A program made the position numbers and the translations under genes. From Aerococcaceae bacterium zg-1292 (GTDB lineage: Bacteria > Bacillota > Bacilli > Lactobacillales > Aerococcaceae): a stretch of 64,000 nucleotides of DNA. Below, one piece after another: positions 56,041 through 64,000 of this stretch; the first letter of the stretch is position 1; each line of letters begins with the position of its first letter. A model generated the notes under the pieces. That model made no database searches. It saw nothing but the letters and a program-made list of their open reading frames with translations, and had not been told where the DNA came from. The stretch is from contig CP065955.1 of the NCBI GenBank assembly GCA_016126655.1, positions 186,001 through 250,000 of the forward strand, in the 5' to 3' direction.

Positions 56041-56045
56041 ATTCA

Positions 56046-56870
56046 TTACATCTGCGTGTTACTATTGGTATGACGATATTTCGTCGGTGTAATGTGATTA
56101 TACTCTTTAAATGTTTTTGAAAAATGTGATGGTGAATGGAAACCAACAAAGTCAGAAATTGTCGCAACAGACATATTCGTAGTGACTAATAATCTTTCTG
56201 CCTCTTTCAATCGTACATGAATGAGATAGTCAATAGGTGATAGACCGGTAAATTGTTTAAATAGTCGGATTAAATAGTACTTGTTAATGTCTGCCACTTC
56301 AGAAAGTGAATCCAATGTGATTTTCTCAGAGTAATTGTCGCGGATATATGTTTGGATTTTCTCAATTTCATGGCTTTTTGACTGCATGCTAGAATCTTTA
56401 ATCGACAGTTCATGATTGCGCAAGATTTGAATCAATAAGCATTCAACTAATTTTTTCAGTAATAAATCAGTACCGCGTGATTGTTTTTCTGCTTCTGCTA
56501 ATGCTAAATCGAGATAATCTTTAAATGTGCTTGGTGTGTGTTTGATATGGAAAAATGTATCGGACGTATCTAATTTGATAGATGACGTAAAGACGATACC
56601 TGATAATTGGACGATAATGATTTCCATTTTCCGTATCGGAGTAAGTGTGATGCTATGACCTGGATTTAGAATGAGTACTTCTCGCTTCTTCAATTCTATG
56701 AGCTCGCCTTGTTTTGTTTCATAATGGGCCGCCCCTTTATGAATATATACCAGTGTTAAATAATCGCTGGATGCTAGGGTTGGCATTTCCGATTCTTGAA
56801 TATGGTTCGATTGAATTTGATTCAGCTTGATTGAAGCTGAATTGACATTTGAAATGTACATATTGAACAC
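56046..56870 (-). CDS. AraC-family transcriptional regulator
   Basis: A 274-residue regulator with an N-terminal cupin-like sensor domain (YLTLVYIHKGAAHYETKQGELIELKKREVLILNPG) and two C-terminal helix-turn-helix units: ITLDSLSEVADINKYYLIRLFKQFTGLSP, then MSVATISDFVGFHSPSHFSKTFKEYNHITPTKYR. It is divergent from the alcohol dehydrogenase gene and near-identical 12-base sites overlap both promoters, so it probably controls itself and that gene. The effector is unknown. Confidence 0.9.
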   Translation of the reverse strand: MFNMYISNVNSASIKLNQIQSNHIQESEMPTLASSDYLTLVYIHKGAAHYETKQGELIELKKREVLILNPGHSITLTPIRKMEIIIVQLSGIVFTSSIKLDTSDTFFHIKHTPSTFKDYLDLALAEAEKQSRGTDLLLKKLVECLLIQILRNHELSIKDSSMQSKSHEIEKIQTYIRDNYSEKITLDSLSEVADINKYYLIRLFKQFTGLSPIDYLIHVRLKEAERLLVTTNMSVATISDFVGFHSPSHFSKTFKEYNHITPTKYRHTNSNTQM

Positions 56871-56903
56871 CTCTTCCTTAAAAAATATTTTTAAACAGTG
56901 AAA

Positions 56904-56915
56904 ATTGCTATTAAC
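56904..56915 (-). promoter_or_regulatory. Putative regulator site at the araC-type promoter
   Basis: On the minus strand GTTAATAGCAAT lies just after a TATAAT -10 of the AraC gene. It matches the site at 57036 in 11 of 12 bases, in opposite orientation. Confidence 0.5.
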
Positions 56916-57027
56916 TATATTATACAGAAAAACAAATTTGGATTACAAGACAAATATATGCGATAGTCAAAATTATCATAAAATTGTAATATGTTGTTAA
57001 AATAAGGCCTTAAAAAAGTGTAATTAG

Positions 57028-57056
57028 TTAACATCGTTAATAGCAGTTGCTATAAT
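57028..57056 (+). promoter_or_regulatory. Promoter of the alcohol dehydrogenase gene with putative operator
   Basis: TTAACA (57028-57033), 17-base spacer, TATAAT (57051-57056). GTTAATAGCAGT (57036-57047) fills the spacer and TAGCAGTTGCTA is a near palindrome. Bound there, a regulator would block polymerase. The predicted leader is about 385 bases and contains three structured repeats. Confidence 0.65.
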
Positions 57057-57068
57057 AAAAGCAACAAA

Positions 57069-57428
57069 CAAAGTGCGAGAGCGGGTGTTCTGACTTGAAC
57101 CACTGGAGCAGAGGACGCCGAAGCGCGAAAAGCGCATCAAGAGCTCTGTGAAGTGAAAGTCAAGTCAACCCGAACGAGCCGGATTAAAACAAAGTGCGAG
57201 AGCGGGTGTTCTGACTTGAACCACTGGAGCAGAGGACGCCGAAGCGCGAAAAGCGCATCAAGAGCTCTGTGAAGTGGAAGTCAAGTCAACCCGAACGAGC
57301 CGGATTAAAACAAAGTGCGAGAGCGGGTGTTCTGACTTGAACCACTGGAGCAGAGGACGCCGAAGCGCGAAAAGCGCATCAAGAGCTCTGCGAAGTGGAA
57401 GTCAAGTCAACCCGAACGAGCCGGATTA
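57069..57428 (+). repeat. Structured repeat locus G: three tandem near-identical 121-bp units
   Basis: The units repeat with an exact 121-base period and differ at only a few positions. In the middle unit CGGGT (57203-57207) pairs with ACCCG (57289-57293), GACTTGA (57213-57219) with TCAAGTC (57281-57287), CCACT with AGTGG, CAGAG with CTCTG, and GCGCGAAAAGCGC forms the tip. In the first unit AGTGG is AGTGA. The array lies between promoter and ribosome site of the dehydrogenase gene. Confidence 0.92.
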
Positions 57429-57445
57429 AGGAGCAGTGACAATAA

Positions 57446-58621
57446 ATGCAAAATTTTACGTATGATATTCCGACAAAAGTATTTTTTGGTGAAGGTCAAA
57501 TTGAACAATTGCCGGGTTTAATTGCCAAATTTGGTAAGCGTGTGTTGTTAACCTATGGTGGTGGTAGTATTAAGCGCAATGGTCTGTATGACAAAGTAAA
57601 AGAATTATTATCAGATTGTGAGCTTTATGAGTTGTCAGGGATTGACCCAAATCCGAGAATTGAATCGGTGCGTCAAGGGGCTACGCTTTGTAAAGAGCAT
57701 CAGATTGATGTTGTATTAGCGGTTGGTGGCGGGTCGACGATTGACTGTTCAAAAGTAATTGCTGCTTCAGCCAAATATGATGGCGATGCATGGGACTTGG
57801 TGCAAGATTCCAGCCTGATTAAAGATGCTTTGCCGTTAATTGATATTTTAACATTATCAGCAACCGGAACAGAGATGAACACAGGTGCGGTAATTACTAA
57901 TTTTGAAACAAAAGACAAAAGTGGGACCGGCGCTTACGTGATGTATCCTTATGCGTCCATTTGTGACCCGACGTATACATTTACTGTGCCGCATAATCAA
58001 ACAGCTGCAGGTACGGCGGATATTATGAGTCATACGTTTGAGATTTATTTCAATCATGAACCAGATGTGTTTGTCCAAGACCGTATGGCAGAAGGTATTT
58101 TAGAAGCGTGTATTCATTATTTACCAATCGCGTTAAAAGAGCCGGATAATTATGAAGCGCGCGCTAATTTGATGTGGGCGTCAACATTGGCATTGAATGG
58201 TTTAACACGTATGGGTCGTAATGGTGCGTGGACATGTCATCCGATCGAACATATGTTATCGGCTTATTATGATATTACCCATGCAGTTGGTTTGGCGATT
58301 TTAACACCACGTTGGATGGCCTACTGTTTAAATGATGCGACAGTTGAACGCTTTGCGATGTATGCTAACCGTGTGTGGAAAATCGCGTATCAAGATGATT
58401 TATATGCGATGGCAAAAGAAGCGATTGAAAAGACTTATCAATTCTTTGTTGATGCAGAGATGCCGATGACTTTGCCGGAAGTGGCTATTGATACGGAACA
58501 TTTTGATGAGATGGCAGAACGTGTAGCACCACGTTTAACGAAGAGTTATGTGCCATTAGATAAAGCCGCAGTCATTGCGATTTTAGAAGACTGTATGACG
58601 CCAGGTGTTACCTATCATTAA
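57446..58621 (+). CDS. Iron-containing alcohol dehydrogenase (butanol dehydrogenase type)
   Basis: A 391-residue cytoplasmic group III dehydrogenase that would reduce aldehydes to alcohols with NAD(P)H. Features: VFFGEGQIEQLPGLI near the N-terminus, cofactor loops YGGGSIKRNGLYD and AVGGGSTIDCSKVIA, and metal ligands in TADIMSHTFEIYF and CHPIEHMLSAYYDITHAVG. AAGGAG eight to ten bases upstream fixes the start. It has a long leader with three structured repeats and a divergent AraC-type regulator. Confidence 0.92.
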   Translation: MQNFTYDIPTKVFFGEGQIEQLPGLIAKFGKRVLLTYGGGSIKRNGLYDKVKELLSDCELYELSGIDPNPRIESVRQGATLCKEHQIDVVLAVGGGSTIDCSKVIAASAKYDGDAWDLVQDSSLIKDALPLIDILTLSATGTEMNTGAVITNFETKDKSGTGAYVMYPYASICDPTYTFTVPHNQTAAGTADIMSHTFEIYFNHEPDVFVQDRMAEGILEACIHYLPIALKEPDNYEARANLMWASTLALNGLTRMGRNGAWTCHPIEHMLSAYYDITHAVGLAILTPRWMAYCLNDATVERFAMYANRVWKIAYQDDLYAMAKEAIEKTYQFFVDAEMPMTLPEVAIDTEHFDEMAERVAPRLTKSYVPLDKAAVIAILEDCMTPGVTYH

Positions 58622-58755
58622 TTCAAATATTGAGGCTAAGTAGTGTATTGGCTGCTTGGTCTTTTGTTGTTGTGCAGCTGAGGGTGTGTCATATATTTTT
58701 CAGTGGAAACAACTGATTTTCTACAAATTGAATATTCGAGTTAAACCACTTGCAT

Positions 58756-58772
58756 TTTGACCAAAAATGACC
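58756..58772 (+). promoter_or_regulatory. CtsR-like box upstream of groES
   Basis: Read on the minus strand: GGTCATT-ttt-GGTCAAA, two heptads with a 10-base period, one perfect and one with two changes from the CtsR consensus. It lies next to TATAAT at 58776-58781, so it would cover the promoter. Confidence 0.6.
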
Positions 58773-58788
58773 TATTATAATAAGTGGA

Positions 58789-58815
58789 TTAGCACTCCGG
58801 GCGACAGAGTGCTAA
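58789..58815 (+). promoter_or_regulatory. Perfect CIRCE operator of groESL
   Basis: TTAGCACTC, nine bases, GAGTGCTAA: an exact match to the HrcA operator, placed just downstream of the -10 and before groES. Confidence 0.97.
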
Positions 58816-58839
58816 ATATTAAAAATTGGAGGAATAAGA

Positions 58840-59106
58840 ATGTTAAAACCTTTAGGAAAACGTGTTTTATTAAGTTTAAATCCTGTGGAACAAGTATCTG
58901 CGGGAGGTTTGGTACTAGCTAGTGCAGCAAAAGAAGATCCTTCAGTAGGAACCGTTGTTGCGGTTGGGCATTTAGTGACGGAAGAAGATGTCGTAAAAGT
59001 CGGCGATTCAGTTGTCGTAAGCAATTTTGGTGGCACAAAAGTTCAACATGAAGGCAAAGATTACTTAGTTGTTGAATTGGATGAAGTATTAGCAGTAATT
59101 GGATAG
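58840..59106 (+). CDS. groES: Co-chaperonin GroES
   Basis: An 88-residue GroES, slightly short for the family. LKPLGKRVLLS starts the beta barrel; the mobile loop that contacts GroEL is QVSAGGLVLAS; EGKDYLVVELDEVLAVI is the usual end. It forms the heptameric lid of the chaperonin. CIRCE and a CtsR-like box precede it. GroEL follows but is separated by 314 bases of decayed structured repeats, unusual for this operon. Confidence 0.97.
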   Translation: MLKPLGKRVLLSLNPVEQVSAGGLVLASAAKEDPSVGTVVAVGHLVTEEDVVKVGDSVVVSNFGGTKVQHEGKDYLVVELDEVLAVIG

Positions 59107-59109
59107 AAA

Positions 59110-61037
<1,928 letters not shown>

Positions 61038-61044
61038 TTGTACA

Positions 61045-61135
61045 GGTAAGAAGCTGCTGGAACAAAGGTTGCTAAGCTGAATTCCTAAGGGCTTCAAGCG
61101 TCTTGTGAAGTGCATACCTAGAAAATCTAAGTAAG
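61045..61135 (+). repeat. Strongly decayed copy of the structured repeat
   Basis: GCTGCTGGAACAAAGG and AAGCGTCTTGTGAAGTGCAT resemble the CACTGGAGCAAAAAG and AAGCATTTTGTGAAGTGGAC segments of intact units in the same order and spacing. It lies downstream of groEL. Confidence 0.45.
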
Positions 61136-61190
61136 ACGGCATCCTGTAGTGCGATATCGAGTGTACAAAACAAGTGTAAATAATCAAAGG

Positions 61191-61230
61191 CTACAAGTAT
61201 CTACTATGAGATACTTGTAGCCTTTTTTCG
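61191..61230 (+). terminator. Terminator of the groESL operon
   Basis: GGCTACAAGTATCT pairs perfectly with AGATACTTGTAGCC followed by six T. Confidence 0.92.
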
Positions 61231-61415
61231 CGCTCCTGACCCCAGTACAAAACAATAGTTGTTGCACAAACGAGCCTGTATCAATATTGTTAAACGCTAC
61301 CAATCTTATTCCGCCATAATTCAGTATTAAACCTAAAAATATTTTTGTAAATGTCTCGGCAAATGCTGATTTTTTTCACAATTTGTAGTATCCTAAAAAG
61401 GAAGGAGTGGTGTAT

Positions 61416-62759
61416 TTGACAGAAACAATCATACGATTTTGGAGTGGTCTTCATACAATTGGTGGCAATATTGTCAGCCTGCAAAATGGTAATTATCGAA
61501 TCATTATGGATTTTGGTGCTTTAGTCGGTGCGGATATAGATCGTTTAACCCAGAAAGCACAAGGTCATGCATTATTGCGTGAAGGGCTCTTGCCAAAGAT
61601 AGATGGCTTGTATGAACACGAAACTCTAGCGACTTACCCTTTAGAGTCGTTGGAAGAGAGTTCGATTAAAACGATTATGTGCTTATCCCACTTACATTTG
61701 GATCATATCGGATCTTTTGGACAATTAAGTGAGCAAACACCTGTCTATGCGTTGAAGGAATCGGTTGATTTTTATGCGAAACTGAAAGCGACAGAATTAC
61801 TGCCGGCATATAATGTTAATTGGCAGGGAGTACAACCGGGTGAAGTGATTCAACACGGACCTTTTTCGATTGAATTTGTCCCTGTTGACCATGATACGAT
61901 GGGTGCAGCGAGCGTGTTTGTCACAGCGCCGGATACAAAGGTGATTTATTCTGGCGACTGGCGTTTGACTGGCTTTGAGCCTGAGAAGTTGCTCGTGTGG
62001 GCGCAAAAAGCACGAGCGTTTGAAGCAGATTTATTATTGATGGAAGGAACGACGTTTAGTCATGTAAATAGCGAACCGAGTGAAGCGGATTTGCGTATTG
62101 CCGAAATAACGTCGGCTATTCGTGCGCGTAATGAATGGCATTTGATTGAAACGATTAAACGGATGATTCAGGAATATGATGGACGCTTAGTTGCCTTTAA
62201 TGGCTATCCACAAAATGTCCGTCGGATGCTTGAACTTGTCAAAGTGGCGAATCAATTCGGTCGCGAATTTGTATTTAATGCCCGTTTTTACCAGATGATT
62301 CAAGATTATTTGACACCAGATATGCGTGTGCGTGAGTTGAGTCAAGACGATGTCACTATCGAAATGATTCAAGCAGCACCGGGGAAATATATGCTTCAAG
62401 TTGAAGAGGACTCGATTGAGACCTTGTTTGCATTGCCAGCAGGATTGTACTTGCATTCAAATGGTATGCCATTAGGTACGTATATGCCGAGCTATGAACC
62501 GTTTGTGAATCGGATTGTGGCAGCTGGATGGAATTTTGTGATTGCAGCGGCAACAGGTCATGCCTCAACACAAGATTTATTATTGATGAATGCGGTGGTT
62601 CGACCAAAAGTGATTGTGCCATGGCATACCTTTCAACCGGAAACGTATGCGGAGGCGTTACAAGAGCAAGGTCAATTAGCTTGGTTACCAGCATACAATC
62701 AAACATATACATGGGCTACGATAGCTAGTTCTTTAGGAGTTGAACATGAAAAAAATTAG
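61416..62759 (+). CDS. Metallo-beta-lactamase/beta-CASP hydrolase (RNase J-like)
   Basis: A protein of about 447 residues with the zinc motif SHLHLDHIG, later ligands in PVDHDTMG and IYSGDWRL, and the beta-CASP-type histidine in ATGHAST plus WHTF near the end. Such enzymes are usually RNases or act on nucleic acids, but this subgroup is not characterised to my knowledge. TTG 61416 is the likely start, eight bases after GGAAGGAG; GTG 61407 and 61410 are too close to that site. It overlaps the next gene by 14 bases. Confidence 0.75.
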   Translation: MTETIIRFWSGLHTIGGNIVSLQNGNYRIIMDFGALVGADIDRLTQKAQGHALLREGLLPKIDGLYEHETLATYPLESLEESSIKTIMCLSHLHLDHIGSFGQLSEQTPVYALKESVDFYAKLKATELLPAYNVNWQGVQPGEVIQHGPFSIEFVPVDHDTMGAASVFVTAPDTKVIYSGDWRLTGFEPEKLLVWAQKARAFEADLLLMEGTTFSHVNSEPSEADLRIAEITSAIRARNEWHLIETIKRMIQEYDGRLVAFNGYPQNVRRMLELVKVANQFGREFVFNARFYQMIQDYLTPDMRVRELSQDDVTIEMIQAAPGKYMLQVEEDSIETLFALPAGLYLHSNGMPLGTYMPSYEPFVNRIVAAGWNFVIAAATGHASTQDLLLMNAVVRPKVIVPWHTFQPETYAEALQEQGQLAWLPAYNQTYTWATIASSLGVEHEKN

Positions 62760-64000
62760 TTTTTTGATGACGAGTGATACACATGGTTACTGGTTAGATC
62801 GTCCGAACAATCCAGATGCCAATTTATTGAACACGGCGCAAGTGTTGACAGCGATTCGTCAGCAAAATCAACATCCCACAATTACCATCGATTTAGGTGA
62901 TTTTATACAAGGGTCTTCGTTTGCGACGTATTGTAGTCAAGTGGCTAAGAACGGGGATTGCTTTGCCCGTGCCATGAATGCGTTAGACTATGATTTTCAA
63001 ATTATTGGGAATCATGAATTCAATTTTGGCCCTGATTATCGCAATGGTATTTTGGAGCAATTGAATGCGCAAGTGTTGGTGAGTAATATTATCGATGAGG
63101 AGACGAATCAACCTTTTATAGGTAAGCCTTATGAAGTGATTGAGTGTGATGGAGTGAAGATAGGGATTATCGGTGTTACGACTCATTATATTCCGAATTG
63201 GGAATTGCCAGCGCATTATGAAGGCTTGCGTTTTGATGATGCGTTTGAAACAACAAAATATTGGTGTCAACAGTTGCGTCCGCACGTGGATGTGCTAGTG
63301 GTTGCCTACCATGGTGGTTTTGAACGTGATTTAGATACCTTTGAGCCATTGGAAGCCTTAAAAGGTGAAAATCAAGGGGCGCAAATGTTGCGAGAAATTC
63401 CAGAGATGGATGTATTGTTAACAGGGCATCAACATCGTTATATTAACCAAAAAGTCAATCATACATGGGCGATTCAACCCGGTCATGCAGGAGAATGGGT
63501 GGCAGAAGTTGTAGTGACCGTGGATGATAATCATCAAGTGGTAGATTCCGTTGGCTTCTTGCATGAAACAACAATGGTACCGGTGGCATCACAGCTTGTG
63601 CCGGTATTAGAGCCGCAGTATTCCCACGGTAAAGCATGGTTGAACACGGTGTTGGGTCAAGCGCCCATTATACAACCGACCACCGATATCTTCCAAGCCC
63701 GCGTAGCGGGACATCCCTTTGTGGAATTGCTAAATCAGGTGCAAAAAACAGTAACGGGTGCGGAATTTAGTGGTGTGGCGCTAGTGAATGAGTTTTTTGC
63801 CTTGTTTGAGGGAGATATAACTAATGAAATTTTGCTAAAAGCTTATCCGTATTATAATCTTATTGCGACAGTTAGGATGACTGGTCGAGAGATTTATGAG
63901 GTGATGGCCTTTGATTTTGAGTATTTTCAGTTAAACGACGTAGGCGAAATGATTGTCAATCCGACCTATATTGACCCTAAGCCTAAACATTATAATTATG
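62746..64000 (+). CDS. Metallophosphoesterase / 5'-nucleotidase family protein (3' end outside window)
   Basis: The frame from ATG 62746 is open to the window end (418 codons). The calcineurin-like domain has TSDTHGYW, DLGDFIQG, GNHEFNFG, VVAYHGGFERD and LTGHQHR, giving all metal-binding motifs. A 5'-nucleotidase C-terminal domain begins near residue 310. No signal peptide is present, so it acts in the cytoplasm or lacks the usual export, unlike most UshA/CpdB relatives. Overlap with the beta-CASP gene suggests coupled nucleic-acid or nucleotide turnover. Confidence 0.85.
   Translation, partial: MKKISFLMTSDTHGYWLDRPNNPDANLLNTAQVLTAIRQQNQHPTITIDLGDFIQGSSFATYCSQVAKNGDCFARAMNALDYDFQIIGNHEFNFGPDYRNGILEQLNAQVLVSNIIDEETNQPFIGKPYEVIECDGVKIGIIGVTTHYIPNWELPAHYEGLRFDDAFETTKYWCQQLRPHVDVLVVAYHGGFERDLDTFEPLEALKGENQGAQMLREIPEMDVLLTGHQHRYINQKVNHTWAIQPGHAGEWVAEVVVTVDDNHQVVDSVGFLHETTMVPVASQLVPVLEPQYSHGKAWLNTVLGQAPIIQPTTDIFQARVAGHPFVELLNQVQKTVTGAEFSGVALVNEFFALFEGDITNEILLKAYPYYNLIATVRMTGREIYEVMAFDFEYFQLNDVGEMIVNPTYIDPKPKHYNY

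Overview
The window is 64 kb of low-GC Gram-positive DNA of the Lactobacillales type. The gene content suggests a member of, or close to, the Aerococcaceae: a WalRK-YycHI operon, a GntR/ABC cassette, an Opp peptide importer, Rex, GroESL under CIRCE plus a CtsR-like box, and LPXTG proteins with LPNTGE anchors. The family-level guess is inference; no rRNA or tRNA gene was seen.

Layout. 1-1.3 kb: tail of a metal ABC transporter. 1.37-3.87 kb: complete IS66 element with an 8-bp target duplication. 4.3-9.1 kb: orphan HEPN (Csm6-like) protein, murA, rho, a YbaK-type deacylase and a TrmR-like methyltransferase. 9.1-14.2 kb: a secreted protein, then a compact class III lanthipeptide cluster (precursor, LanKC, ABC exporter). 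14.2-15.3 kb: a 215-bp MITE and transposase debris. 15.3-22.9 kb: HAD phosphatase, L,D-transpeptidase and walRK-yycHI. 23.5-25.8 kb: a LysM/amidase wall hydrolase behind a WalR-like box. 26.2-29.0 kb: tsaB, two acetyltransferases and tsaD. 29.1-31.5 kb: GntR regulator, ABC ATPase and membrane protein. 31.7-37.5 kb: oppABCDF. 38-46 kb: two paralogous LPXTG helical-repeat proteins flanking an insertion zone. 39.2-53.7 kb: an accessory island. 54-64 kb: serine hydrolase, rex, an AraC regulator divergent from an iron alcohol dehydrogenase, groESL, a beta-CASP hydrolase and a 5'-nucleotidase running off the end.

The accessory island is mostly decaying cargo: an ISL3-family remnant with an IS1634-like copy nested in it, an AbiE toxin-antitoxin pair whose toxin ends at a premature stop, a broken streptococcal-type surface-protein gene, an MqsR-like toxin cut by an amber codon beside an intact MqsA-Panacea antitoxin, a DUF4143-type ATPase broken by a 4-bp duplication and a second IS copy, and a 0.5-kb array of about 51 decamer repeats between two genes.

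The most unusual signal is a roughly 115-121 bp structured repeat, present about 15 times in eight places, singly or in tandem sets. At six intact or decayed loci it lies in the sense orientation directly upstream of a gene's ribosome binding site, including between groES and groEL and inside other operons. Its stem changes on both arms together between copies (five paired versions of one 7-bp helix), which points to a selected RNA or single-strand DNA fold; one copy is inserted inside another, which points to mobility. The second main candidate for a new system is the lanthipeptide cluster, whose 59-residue precursor has a GTG start and lacks the standard labionin spacing.
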